Shown: positions 8,241-15,872, counted from the stretch's first letter. The stretch: DNA of 44,076 nt from Oscillospiraceae bacterium (GCA_021771675.1 JAETOP010000018.1:1-44076), one strand, 5' to 3'. Program-made: numbers and translations. The notes: generated by a model not told the origin, from the sequence alone.

Positions 8241-8741
8241 TTATCTTCTTCTGCTCTTCGTGCGGTGATCGGAATACTGTTTCATGGAGGAAATCTTACT
8301 GTCGGACTCCGACATAAAGGCTTTCAGCTTCTCCTCGAACAGTTGATCTGCGGTTTTGGGAGCGGCATTTTGGACCGGTGCGGTTCGGGGAGTGCGGACT
8401 TGACCCTGGCCGGGATTGGGCCGGGAGCCGTCTCGACGGGCCCCGCCGTTGTTTCGGAAATCCGGTCTGCCGCCCTCCCGCTGGGGCTTGGGCTCCAGAC
8501 GCTTGATGGACAGATTGATTTTTCCGTTATCGGTGCCAATGACCATGACCTTCACATCCTGCCCCTCGGTCAAGTGCTGCCGAATGTCGCTGACGTAAGC
8601 GTTGGCCACCTCCGAAATATGTACCATGCCGGTCTTGTTTTCCGGCAGGGCCACGAAAGCGCCAAAATTGGTGATCGACTTGACTTTCCCCTCTAATACT
8701 GCTCCAACGGTTAACTCCATAGTTTGCTTTGCTTCCTCCAT
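8241..8741 (-). CDS. S1 domain RNA-binding protein (YabR-like)
   Basis: This 166-residue protein has one S1/OB-fold domain at residues about 8-80 (VGAVLEGKVKSITNFGAFV and GMVHISEVA), like YabR/CvfD general stress RNA-binding proteins. A basic, Pro/Gly/Asn-rich tail is followed by a short helical end finishing in KSRRR. The ATG at 8741 shares its A with the TAA of the divIC-like gene, indicating termination-reinitiation; an internal ATG at 8720 is an alternative start. The order divIC then S1 protein matches the yabP-yabQ-divIC-yabR cluster of Bacillus. Confidence 0.87.
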   Translation of the reverse strand: MEEAKQTMELTVGAVLEGKVKSITNFGAFVALPENKTGMVHISEVANAYVSDIRQHLTEGQDVKVMVIGTDNGKINLSIKRLEPKPQREGGRPDFRNNGGARRDGSRPNPGQGQVRTPRTAPVQNAAPKTADQLFEEKLKAFMSESDSKISSMKQYSDHRTKSRRR

Positions 8742-9055
8742 TATTTGACTTGCGCTTCAATCAGGATGGTGTCGGGGGAGACCATGCCCAGCTCTTCCCG
8801 GGCGATGCGTTCCACACTCTTGATGGAACCAAGCTCCTGGGTATACTGCCTCAGCAGCTCATTTTCGTACTCGACCTGACCGGCCTGGGCGCGAAGGTCT
8901 TCGGTTTGGCGGGCCATATGGTTTTCCACCAGTCTGAGGGTTCCCAGAGCGGCGGCTGTGAGCAAAAGCACCAGAGCCAGGGGGATCAGCACCCGGCGGC
9001 TGCTTTTGAAGAATACGACCTGTACCTTTCCGATTTGAAGCTTGCGTTCTGTCAT
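8741..9055 (-). CDS. divIC: DivIC/FtsB-family septum formation protein
   Basis: This 104-residue bitopic protein has a basic cytoplasmic N-terminus, one transmembrane helix (residues about 22-42) and an extracellular leucine-zipper coiled coil (LRAQAGQVEYENELLRQYTQ) ending in VERIAREELGMV. That C-terminal motif is typical of DivIC/FtsB proteins, which bridge FtsL in the division complex. The ATG (9053-9055) overlaps a TGA in the frame alternative to yabQ (see yabQ). The stop overlaps the S1-domain gene. Confidence 0.85.
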   Translation of the reverse strand: MTERKLQIGKVQVVFFKSSRRVLIPLALVLLLTAAALGTLRLVENHMARQTEDLRAQAGQVEYENELLRQYTQELGSIKSVERIAREELGMVSPDTILIEAQVK

Positions 9056-9488
9056 GAATTACACCTCCGTCCGGCTGCCGACGCATTCGACAACCATTCC
9101 ACCATATTGTAACCCATTTTTCCCCAGATGCAAATAAAATTTTCAAAAAATGCAAAATTTTTTTTCCGGGCAGCAAAATCATCCCCAAAATCCAGGCCAG
9201 GGCCTTCCAGAACAGGGAAAAAATGGGACCCATCAGCCGTCCCAGTGTTATTTCCCAGCCGAACCCTCCCACCGCCAGTCCCAGGGAATACCCGGGACGC
9301 AGGTCGCCGCCGCAAACGGCGAAATCCAGATACAGCCATCCCCAGCCCACCCCCAGCAGAAAGAGCAGGTCGCTCAGCAGGACGTGCCGGGGGCGAAGGG
9401 GCCGCAGGAAGCCATAGAGTATTCCCAGTCCCACCCCCAGCAGGCATCCGGCTCCGAAGCGTTGAAGGGAAAGTGCCGGTGGAGTCAT
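8859..9488 (-). CDS. yabQ: Spore cortex protein YabQ, possibly frameshifted at its 3' end
   Basis: The first 125 or so residues contain several hydrophobic segments typical of YabQ, a sporulation membrane protein needed for cortex synthesis. The start ATG overlaps the yabP stop (ATGA). The frame then continues 197 nt into divIC, giving a Pro/Arg/Gly-rich tail that does not look like a protein domain. An A8 run (minus strand, 9158-9165) lies just before the overlap. A one-base change there could move translation into the frame ending at 9052, whose TGA overlaps the divIC ATG. Either the tail is real, or the run carries an indel or slippage. The identity is sound, but the 3' end is uncertain. 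Confidence 0.7.
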   Translation of the reverse strand: MTPPALSLQRFGAGCLLGVGLGILYGFLRPLRPRHVLLSDLLFLLGVGWGWLYLDFAVCGGDLRPGYSLGLAVGGFGWEITLGRLMGPIFSLFWKALAWILGMILLPGKKILHFLKILFASGEKWVTIWWNGCRMRRQPDGGVIHDRTQASNRKGTGRILQKQPPGADPPGSGAFAHSRRSGNPQTGGKPYGPPNRRPSRPGRSGRVRK

Positions 9489-9748
9489 CGGAGCAGCCGG
9501 CTGAACCAGCCGCCCTGCCTGGGCTCCTCATAAATCAGGGCGCTGATGGTTCCCTCCACCTCTACCTGCCCACCTTCCAGGGACAGATTTTTCAGCTGAA
9601 GCTGACTGCCCTGAACCGTCAGCATTCCCATGCTGGTCTGCAAGGTGACCAGAGTATCTTCAAAGCTGATGACCTCCGTCACCCCTGTCACCGTCAGCTT
9701 TTTTCGCTCCACCAGGGTCAGCCGGTGGGGCAGCGGTTCCTGTGCCAT
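9485..9748 (-). CDS. yabP: Sporulation protein YabP
   Basis: This 87-residue YabP/YqfC-family protein is made in the mother cell during sporulation. The sequence has the family core LTVTGVTEVISFEDTLVTLQT and LTVQGSQLQLKNLSLEGGQV. GGAGG lies seven bases before the ATG at 9748. It is followed with a four-base overlap by yabQ. A sigmaE-like promoter lies 40-65 bases upstream. It is strong evidence that the organism forms endospores. Confidence 0.88.
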   Translation of the reverse strand: MAQEPLPHRLTLVERKKLTVTGVTEVISFEDTLVTLQTSMGMLTVQGSQLQLKNLSLEGGQVEVEGTISALIYEEPRQGGWFSRLLR

Positions 9749-9783
9749 AGCCGTTCCTCCTCGATGCAGTGTTCTGCTGGAAA

Positions 9784-9812
9784 AGCCTATGGACAAAATG
9801 CCGATGATATGC
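9784..9812 (-). promoter_or_regulatory. Candidate sigmaE promoter for yabP-yabQ
   Basis: On the minus strand GCATATC (9806-9812), a 14-base spacer and CATAGGCT (9784-9791) resemble the sigmaE consensus (-35 near GNATATT, -10 CATANNNT). Its position and the sporulation genes downstream fit mother-cell expression. It may also let divIC be read from this transcript. Confidence 0.5.
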
Positions 9813-9832
9813 CTGAGAAGATGTTTTCTCCA

Positions 9833-9861
9833 TTGACACAGGGGCAGAAAATGAATAAAAT
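9833..9861 (+). promoter_or_regulatory. SigmaA promoter for the DUF308-PPTase-tatD operon
   Basis: TTGACA (9833-9838), a 17-base spacer and TAAAAT (9856-9861) give a good vegetative promoter, divergent from the sigmaE-like promoter of yabP. The start of transcription should be near 9868, with AAGGAGG at 9920-9926 before the first gene. Confidence 0.65.
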
Positions 9862-9934
9862 AGGCTTGTCCAAGACAATCAGGCGATGTTGGCAATTTGT
9901 GCAGTTTCTAATGAACCCTAAGGAGGTTTTGAAT

Positions 9935-10459
9935 ATGAAGCATTCTTTTGACATTCGTCCCTGGCTGAAGCCGGCCCTGACCTGCATCCTGGGCCTGTGC
10001 CTAATCTTCCGGCCCGGCTCTCTCACCACCTCCATCGCCTGGGCGGTGGGGATTGTGATTGCCCTGGTGGGGGCGGGGAAGATTGTGGCCTTTTTTACCG
10101 ACCCCGGCCCCGGACGGGATTTCCTTCGGCTCTGTGGCGGAGTGATTTTGCTGCTGCTGGGCTTTTCCATTATGCGCAGGCCTGTGCATCTGGAGCAGCA
10201 GGTGGGCCGGATCATCGGCATTGTACTGCTGCTGCAGGGCATCCGGGGCTACGTCAGTCCCTATGCCGCCCATGAGAAGGTCACTTCCGTGCTCAGCTGC
10301 ATTGCGGGAGTGGTTCTCTTCGTGATGCCTCTGGCGGTTTCCCGGCTGGCGGTGGTGATCTGCGGAATCGTGGTGCTGCTCATTGGCGTGGGCATGGTCA
10401 TTGATCTTCTTGCCGGGAGCCATGACAGCGGCGGCCCGGACATCATCGATGCACTATGA
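9935..10459 (+). CDS. DUF308 (HdeD-like) membrane protein
   Basis: This 174-residue protein consists almost wholly of paired hydrophobic helices, about six in total, with short charged links, as in the DUF308/HdeD family. HdeD is linked to acid tolerance in E. coli, but DUF308 proteins in Bacillota have no assigned role. AAGGAGG lies eight bases upstream of the ATG. Its TGA overlaps the ATG of the phosphopantetheinyl transferase gene. Confidence 0.75.
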   Translation: MKHSFDIRPWLKPALTCILGLCLIFRPGSLTTSIAWAVGIVIALVGAGKIVAFFTDPGPGRDFLRLCGGVILLLLGFSIMRRPVHLEQQVGRIIGIVLLLQGIRGYVSPYAAHEKVTSVLSCIAGVVLFVMPLAVSRLAVVICGIVVLLIGVGMVIDLLAGSHDSGGPDIIDAL

Positions 10460-10953
10460 TTGCCGCCTCCTGCTGCCTGGATGGGCGCTCCGGCCACCAG
10501 GCAGGCAGGCTTCTGCTGGAGCGGCTGTACCGTCAGGCCACCGGAGAACCGCTGCCGGACATTCGGCTGACGGACAGGGGAAAGCCCTATTTTGAAAATT
10601 CCCCCTGGTATTTTTCCATCACCCACACCGACCGCCACGCCTTCTGTGTCCTCTCCCTGGCCCCCGTGGGCATCGATGCGGAGGAGCTGGACCGGTCGGT
10701 GCGATTTTCCCTGATTAAGCGGGTGTTATCTCCCGCTGAGGAGCGGCGCTTTGCCCAGGCCCGAACCCCCCAGGAGGCCTTCCTCTGCCTGTGGGTGCTG
10801 AAGGAGGCCGATGCCAAGCGCAGCGGCCTGGGAATTACCGGCTTCCCCAACGGGACGGATTTCTCCCCGGACGACCCCCGGATTCATCGATGGGCGGGGT
10901 GCCTGGTGGCCATTGTGGGGGAGGAAGAAGGAGTGCGCTTTTATGATTTTTGA
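10456..10953 (+). CDS. 4'-phosphopantetheinyl transferase (Sfp-type)
   Basis: This 165-residue enzyme should attach the phosphopantetheine arm of coenzyme A to carrier-protein serines. It shows KPYF, the GIDAE motif with Mg ligands Asp74 and Glu76, and WVLKEADAK (residues 113-121). It is shorter than Sfp (about 220 aa) and intermediate between AcpS and Sfp forms. No carrier-protein or NRPS gene is near, so the target, ACP or otherwise, is unknown. It overlaps both neighbours. Confidence 0.85.
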   Translation: MIAASCCLDGRSGHQAGRLLLERLYRQATGEPLPDIRLTDRGKPYFENSPWYFSITHTDRHAFCVLSLAPVGIDAEELDRSVRFSLIKRVLSPAEERRFAQARTPQEAFLCLWVLKEADAKRSGLGITGFPNGTDFSPDDPRIHRWAGCLVAIVGEEEGVRFYDF

Positions 10954-11704
10954 TACCCATGCCCACATGGACGACCATGCCTTTGACGCCGACCGGGAGG
11001 AACTGCTGTCCCAGCTGCCCTGGGATGGAGTGGGCCTGCTGATGAACCCGGGATGCAGTCTGGCTTCCTCTCTGGCGGCGGTGGAGCTGGCAAAAAAGTA
11101 TGATTATATTTATGCCGCTGTTGGCTCTCACCCGGATGCGGCGGATGAAGTGAACGAGCAGGTTATTTCTCAGTATCGGGAGCTGGTGAAAGCAAATCCC
11201 AAGGCAAGGGCCATCGGCGAGATCGGGCTGGATTACCACTATGAGGATATCCCCCGGGAAATTCAGCAGTGTGCCTTCCGGGCCCAGATGGCCCTGGCGG
11301 CGGAGCTGAATCTGCCCGTTATTGTCCACGAGCGGGAGGCCCATGAGGACGGGATGCGGATTGTCCAGGAGTATCCAGGTGTCACCGGGGTGTTCCACTG
11401 CTATTCCGGCTCCCTGGAAATGGCCCAGTGGCTGATTGCCCGGGGATGGTACATCGGCTTTGGCGGGGTGCTCACCTTCAAGAACGCCAAAAAGGCATTG
11501 CAGGTGGCGGCGAATATCCCGCTGGATCGCATCGTGCTGGAAACCGACTGCCCTTATATGGCTCCTGAGCCCTTCCGGGGCTGGCGGAACGACCCGGGGA
11601 AGCTCTGCCGGGTGGCCCAGAAGCTGGCCGAGCTCCGGGGGAAGACAGCCGAGGAAATCCAGGCCATTACCCTGGAAAACGGGAAAGCGCTGTACCGAAT
11701 CTGA
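10943..11704 (+). CDS. tatD: TatD-family metal-dependent DNase
   Basis: This 253-residue TIM-barrel hydrolase has the metal-binding DTHAHMDD start, the GEIGLDYH motif, a central metal His in VHEREA, HCYSGS and the C-terminal ETDCPYMAPEPFRG signature. TatD enzymes are 3'-5' nucleases with roles in DNA repair and turnover. AAGGAG lies within the end of the transferase gene nine bases before the ATG, an overlapping operon junction. It is the last gene before a repeat-rich gap. Confidence 0.94.
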   Translation: MIFDTHAHMDDHAFDADREELLSQLPWDGVGLLMNPGCSLASSLAAVELAKKYDYIYAAVGSHPDAADEVNEQVISQYRELVKANPKARAIGEIGLDYHYEDIPREIQQCAFRAQMALAAELNLPVIVHEREAHEDGMRIVQEYPGVTGVFHCYSGSLEMAQWLIARGWYIGFGGVLTFKNAKKALQVAANIPLDRIVLETDCPYMAPEPFRGWRNDPGKLCRVAQKLAELRGKTAEEIQAITLENGKALYRI

Positions 11705-11742
11705 TAAGCTGTCTTGTTAGGCGTTTACCGGTGTAACTCGGC

Positions 11743-12130
11743 AAATTGTAATTTAACGAGGTGCGTAGGGCGGGGTCATGACCCCGCCGCCCCACTGCCA
11801 TCTTATGCCGTGCTCCGTTGGTTTTCCTGGTGCGGGAGCACCCCAAAGGCTCCCCTGTGTAAGGGGAGCTGTCAGCGAAGCTGACTGAGGGACTGTACAG
11901 CAGGCACTGAAATAATTGTACAGTCCAATGTGGAAAGATACGATCCAATTTTCCACCTTTTTCCATAATAGCAAGGGTACTGAAACAAAGGGATACAGTA
12001 GACGAACACTTCCGGTATTCGCCCAACATGGTGCAAATGTAGGATATTCTACTGCACAGTCCCTCAGTCACGGCTTCGCCGTGCCAGCTCCCTTTACACA
12101 AGGGAGCCTTTGGGCGCTAAATTACAATTT
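11743..12130. repeat. MITE-like nested inverted-repeat element
   Basis: Outer perfect 13-bp arms, AAATTGTAATTTA (11743-11755) and its complement (12118-12130), enclose a second inverted pair of about 60 bp (11843-11901 and 12052-12113). Those inner arms carry CCAAAGGCTCCC and CTGAGGGACTGT. A CATGA-centred palindrome, GGCGGGGTCATGACCCCGCC, lies at 11769-11788. The interior has no credible gene. The element can be drawn as one long hairpin of about 388 bp. The inner-arm family also appears at position 1. It is probably a non-autonomous or passively spread repeat; no transposase is visible. Confidence 0.75.
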
Positions 12131-12147
12131 TAATTCCTCATTCCTAA

Positions 12148-12308
12148 GGAAACTCTGAATTAATCGTCTACGGCTGAGCAGCGGATCTTTTGCCCCATCT
12201 GTGCAGTTCTAAAACCGGGAAATACATACAGTATTCCTCCGGTTTTAGAACTTTCAGCTGTGACAAAATCTCTCGCTGTCAGCTCTTGCCGATTTAATCA
12301 GAGCTTCC
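12148..12308. repeat. 161-bp structured element, copy 1
   Basis: An imperfect palindrome spans the whole element. Outer arms are GGAAACTCTGA...ATCG and CGATTTAATCAGAGCTTCC. A middle stem pairs TTTTGCCCCA with TGTGACAAAA. The apical stem is a perfect 13 bp (12206-12218 with 12239-12251). Copy 2 at 41072-41232 has the same length and connecting sequence but different stem bases that remain paired. It lies between the repeat element above and larE. I do not recognise the family. Confidence 0.75.
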
Positions 12309-12360
12309 CTAATTTTTAACTCCCAACACGCTTCCCCCGGTTCTTCCGGGATTGGTAAAA

Positions 12361-13119
12361 ATGACTATGGAACTTAACTGTTTTTTTCATGAACATCCCA
12401 AAGCGGCCCTGGCCTTTTCCGGCGGGGTGGACTCGGCGTATCTGCTGTATGCGGGGGTAAAGTGCGGGGCGCAAATCCGGCCCTATTATGTGAAGACCCC
12501 CTTTCAGCCCCGGTTTGAATACGAGGACGCCCAGCGATTGTGCCGGGAACTGGGGGTGGAGATGACCACCCTGGAGCTGGACGTGCTGGAAGACGAAAGA
12601 ATTTCGGCCAATGCCCCCGACCGCTGCTATTTCTGCAAGCGAAAGATTTTCTCCACCATTTTGGAGGCGGCTTACGATGACGGATTCTCCGTCCTCCTGG
12701 ACGGCACCAACGCCTCGGACCAGGTTTCCGACCGGCCCGGGATGAGAGCCCTCCGGGAGCTTTCCGTGCTTTCACCGTTGCGGCTCTGCGGGCTGACTAA
12801 GGAGGAAATCCGCCGCCGCTCCAAGGAGGCAGGCCTGTTCACCCACAATAAGCCCGCCTATGCCTGTCTCGCCACCCGGATTTCAACGGGGAGGGCCATC
12901 ACGGCGAAGGATTTGGAGCGAACCGAGGACTGCGAAGCATTCCTTATGGATATGGGCTTTTCCGGTTTCCGCATCCGTCTGCTGGGAGATTTTGCCCGGC
13001 TTCAGCTGCCGGAAACCCAGCTGTCAGGGCTTTTGGAGCAGCGGGAGCGGGTGCTTGAGGAACTAAAAAAACACTATTCCGGCGTTCTGCTGGACTTGGA
13101 GGTCAGAGATGAACAGTGA
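12361..13119 (+). CDS. larE: LarE, sulfur insertase for nickel-pincer cofactor
   Basis: This 252-residue ATP pyrophosphatase-fold enzyme AMPylates pyridinium dicarboxylate mononucleotide and adds sulfur during nickel-pincer nucleotide synthesis. The PP-loop is AFSGGVDSAY near residues 19-28. YACLATRISTG holds the Cys equivalent to the sacrificial Cys176 of L. plantarum LarE. A CYFC pair earlier gives three Cys in all, as in LarE versions reported to hold a [4Fe-4S] cluster. No strong SD is seen; TTG at 12352 and ATG at 12367 are alternative starts. It overlaps larB. Confidence 0.88.
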   Translation: MTMELNCFFHEHPKAALAFSGGVDSAYLLYAGVKCGAQIRPYYVKTPFQPRFEYEDAQRLCRELGVEMTTLELDVLEDERISANAPDRCYFCKRKIFSTILEAAYDDGFSVLLDGTNASDQVSDRPGMRALRELSVLSPLRLCGLTKEEIRRRSKEAGLFTHNKPAYACLATRISTGRAITAKDLERTEDCEAFLMDMGFSGFRIRLLGDFARLQLPETQLSGLLEQRERVLEELKKHYSGVLLDLEVRDEQ

Positions 13120-13864
13120 CATCCGGCTTTTGTTGGAGGGAATTCAAAATGGCAGCGTCAGCATTGACGACGCCCTGCTGCAACTAAAGCGGCAGCCCTT
13201 TGCGGACATTGGCTACGCCAAGGTGGACATGCACCGGCGCATCCGCCAGGGGGCGGGAGAGGTGATCTACGGGGCGGGGAAGACCGCTGAGCAGATTACG
13301 GGAATCCTCTCCGCCATGGTGGAAAACGGGCAGGAAAACGTACTCATCACCCGGCTGAGCGCCGAAAAAGCCGCCCAGGTGGGAAAAGCCCATCCCATCA
13401 TCTATTATCGAGAGGCCCAAATTGGAATTCTGGGTCAAATGGAAGCGCCCCACGGCATGGGAACCATTGTAGTGGCCACCGGGGGCACCAGCGATGTGCC
13501 GGTGGCGGAGGAGGCGGCCCTGACGGCCCAGTTTTTGGGAAATGAGGTGCTGCGGCTTTATGACGTGGGAGTGGCGGGGATTCACCGGCTGCTGAGCCAC
13601 ACCCAGGAGCTGATGAGCGCCAGCGTCATCATCGCCATCGCCGGAATGGAGGGCGCCCTGGCCAGCGTCATCGGCGGCCTGGTGGAGTGCCCCGTGATTG
13701 CGGTGCCCACCAGCGTGGGCTACGGCGCATCCTTTGGCGGCATTGCGGCACTGCTCTCCATGCTGAATTCCTGCGCCAGCGGCACCGCCGTGGTGAACAT
13801 CGACAACGGTTTTGGCGCCGGCTACATGGCCAGCACCATCAACCACATGGAGGCAAGGCATTGA
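13109..13864 (+). CDS. larB: LarB, nickel-pincer cofactor carboxylase/hydrolase
   Basis: This 251-residue protein carboxylates and hydrolyses nicotinic acid adenine dinucleotide, the first step of nickel-pincer synthesis. The C-terminal half is PurE-like (ATGGTSDVPVAEEA, then VIAVPTSVGYGASFGG and NIDNGFGAGYMA). The N-terminal part has the LarB-typical FADIGYAKVDMHRRIRQG region. Its ATG overlaps larE by 11 bases and its stop overlaps the larC start. Confidence 0.93.
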   Translation: MNSDIRLLLEGIQNGSVSIDDALLQLKRQPFADIGYAKVDMHRRIRQGAGEVIYGAGKTAEQITGILSAMVENGQENVLITRLSAEKAAQVGKAHPIIYYREAQIGILGQMEAPHGMGTIVVATGGTSDVPVAEEAALTAQFLGNEVLRLYDVGVAGIHRLLSHTQELMSASVIIAIAGMEGALASVIGGLVECPVIAVPTSVGYGASFGGIAALLSMLNSCASGTAVVNIDNGFGAGYMASTINHMEARH

Positions 13865-15051
13865 AAACACTGTACTTAGACTGCGGCATGGGCGCCGCCG
13901 GAGACATGCTCACCGCCGCCCTGCTGGAGCTGTTCCCCCAGCGGGAAAAAATGGTGGAGGAGCTGAATGAGCTGGGCATCCCAGGGGTGCGCTATGAGGC
14001 GGAGCCCTGCTCCAAATGCGGCATTCAGGGCACCCACGTCCACGTTTATGTGGGGGATACCGAGGAAGGGGAGTATCATGACCATCCCCACAGCCATCAT
14101 CACAGCGGCATGGAGGAAATTGCCCACTGGATTTCTCACATTCAGGCCTCCCAGACGGTGAAGGAGCGAATCCGCTCCGTCTATGAAACAATCGCCCGGG
14201 CGGAGAGCCTGGTGCACGGAGTGGAGGTTCAGGACATCCACTTTCACGAGGTGGGCACCCTGGATGCCTTGGCGGATGTGACGGCAGTGTGCTATCTCAT
14301 GGAGAAGCTGGGCAATCCCGTGGTTTACGCTTCGCCCGTCCATGTGGGCAGCGGTCATGTGTACTGCGCCCATGGAATTCTGCCGGTGCCCGCCCCTGCC
14401 ACGGCGGAGATTTTGAAGGGCGTCCCCATCTACGGCGGCCAGATTCAGGGGGAGCTGTGCACCCCCACCGGGGCAGCGCTGCTGAAGCAGTTTGTGAGGG
14501 AATTTGGGAACATGCCCGTGATGACCCCTCAGGCAGTGGGCTACGGCATGGGCAAAAAGGATTTCGCCATGGCCAACTGCCTCCGGGCGGTGCTGGGGGA
14601 GAGCGGCGAGGCAGAGGACAGCATTTTGGAGCTGAGCTGCAACTTAGACGATATGACCGGGGAGGACATTGGCTTTGCCATGGAGCGCCTGCTGGAGGCC
14701 GGAGCTCCGGAGGTGTTCACTACCCCTATTTTCATGAAAAAGAACCGCCCCGCTGTGATGCTCACGGTTTTATGCCGGCAGGAACAGCGAGAGGAAATGG
14801 TCCGCCTGATCTTCCGCCATACCACCACCCTGGGCATCCGGGAGACTCTCCGCCGCCGGGCTACCCTGACCCGCCGGGAGGAGCAGGTAATGACGCCCTA
14901 CGGCCCGGTTTCCTGCAAGATTTCCCAGGGCTGGGGGGTCAGCCGCCGGAAGCCGGAATATGAGGATCTGGCCCGGCTGGCAAGAGAAAAGGACATTCCC
15001 ATTCATCAGCTGCGGGAAACCTGGGATAAGGAGGAACCATGGAGCTTGTGA
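13861..15051 (+). CDS. larC: LarC, nickel insertase for nickel-pincer cofactor
   Basis: This 396-residue CTP-dependent cyclometallase places nickel in the pincer cofactor. It begins KTLYLDCGMGAAGDML and has a His-rich loop, HDHPHSHHHS (near residues 72-82), likely for nickel handling. Translation starts at TTG 13861, seven bases after GGAGG and overlapping the larB stop. Here LarC is one continuous frame, unlike the larC1/larC2 arrangement of L. plantarum, which needs a programmed frameshift. No larA or larD is in the window. Confidence 0.92.
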   Translation: MKTLYLDCGMGAAGDMLTAALLELFPQREKMVEELNELGIPGVRYEAEPCSKCGIQGTHVHVYVGDTEEGEYHDHPHSHHHSGMEEIAHWISHIQASQTVKERIRSVYETIARAESLVHGVEVQDIHFHEVGTLDALADVTAVCYLMEKLGNPVVYASPVHVGSGHVYCAHGILPVPAPATAEILKGVPIYGGQIQGELCTPTGAALLKQFVREFGNMPVMTPQAVGYGMGKKDFAMANCLRAVLGESGEAEDSILELSCNLDDMTGEDIGFAMERLLEAGAPEVFTTPIFMKKNRPAVMLTVLCRQEQREEMVRLIFRHTTTLGIRETLRRRATLTRREEQVMTPYGPVSCKISQGWGVSRRKPEYEDLARLAREKDIPIHQLRETWDKEEPWSL

Positions 15052-15395
15052 TGCAGCCCACTGTCACCACCTGCGGCCAGGCGTGCATTGCCATGATTAC
15101 CGGCAGGAGTGTGGAGGAAGTAATCCAAGCCATGAAAACCGATGGCCCCACCAGCATCGGACAGCTGATGGAGGCGCTGGACTTTTATGGCATCCCTCAT
15201 GCGGAACGGAATAAGCGTATCTCCAAGAAAAACCCGGAGCCATACAACCGTTCCATTCTGACCGTCCATACCCAGGAAGGCTACACCCACTGGACGCTGC
15301 TGTGGGACGGAAAATACTATGACCCGGAATTTGGCCTGATCTGCGGCGATTACCCTCACGGAAGAATTACCTCGTTTCTCTCCATTTTGGGGTAG
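15039..15395 (+). CDS. C39-like cysteine peptidase domain protein
   Basis: This 118-residue protein has QPTVTTCGQACIAMITG (candidate catalytic Cys12), HWTLLWDGKYYDPEFG (candidate His and Asp), and no signal peptide, matching stand-alone peptidase C39-like domains. It overlaps the end of larC by 13 bases and precedes a strong terminator, so it belongs to the lar transcript. No leader-peptide substrate or transporter is nearby. A role in cofactor or protein maturation is possible but unproven. Confidence 0.7.
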   Translation: MELVMQPTVTTCGQACIAMITGRSVEEVIQAMKTDGPTSIGQLMEALDFYGIPHAERNKRISKKNPEPYNRSILTVHTQEGYTHWTLLWDGKYYDPEFGLICGDYPHGRITSFLSILG

Positions 15396-15442
15396 CGGGT
15401 TGGAGATAAGAGAGAATCATACTGAAAGCGCCGCCAATGCGA

Positions 15443-15479
15443 AAAATAGCAGGTACTCCGGATGAGTACCTGCTATTTT
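15443..15479 (+). terminator. Rho-independent terminator of the lar operon
   Basis: A perfect 16-bp stem (15443-15458 with 15464-15479), AAAATAGCAGGTACTC and its complement, has a 5-base loop and a T-run. It works in both directions by symmetry, so it may also end the minus-strand gene at 15501. Confidence 0.9.
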
Positions 15480-15500
15480 TGTGCTTAAGCAACGCTGCAA

Positions 15501-15845
15501 TTACTTTGCGTTATTTTTCGCTGTATTGATGGACGAGATCAAAAGTTTTTTGACCTCGATGCACTGATCAAGAATTGTCTTATCACCATAATAACCACTC
15601 TCGATCATCAATTCCAGCCAATACTCGCTTTCAGAGCATTCTTTGAGGGCAATCTGAAGCTTTGCAATAAAGTCCGCCCTGCCATGGGCGTAGAATGCTT
15701 CCCGAATATTGGCGCCGATACTGGTTCCGGAGCGAAGAAGCTGATTGGTCAAAACCGATTCCCGTTTCGTTGACTTCACTTCGTTACATACCTTGATGAT
15801 CCGCAGTGCAAACGCCTTCGACTTATCCTGTAACGCACTTCCCAT
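15501..15845 (-). CDS. Four-helix-bundle protein (S23/IVS-type)
   Basis: This 114-residue, mostly helical protein has the family hallmarks SVLTNQLLRSGTSIGANIREA and KLQIALKECSESEYWLELM of the 23S rRNA intervening-sequence protein family (PF05635-like), which also includes the Avd proteins of retroelements. The function of stand-alone members is unknown. The ATG at 15845 has GGAAGG about 10 bases upstream. The gene follows tRNA-Gln and its terminator, and a 12-bp inverted repeat lies immediately upstream, suggesting a small mobile cassette. Confidence 0.8.
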   Translation of the reverse strand: MGSALQDKSKAFALRIIKVCNEVKSTKRESVLTNQLLRSGTSIGANIREAFYAHGRADFIAKLQIALKECSESEYWLELMIESGYYGDKTILDQCIEVKKLLISSINTAKNNAK

Positions 15846-15872
15846 AATAACGCACCTTCCGCATCCTACTTC

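Noticed and set aside
9052..9531. Alternative full-length frame opposite in phase to yabQ
   Set aside because: Its N-terminal part is low-complexity and lacks membrane helices. Only its last 40 codons are considered, as a possible frameshifted yabQ end.
15501..15845. Accessory (Avd-like) protein of a diversity-generating retroelement
   Set aside because: No reverse transcriptase or template/variable repeat pair was seen nearby, so only the general four-helix-bundle call is kept.
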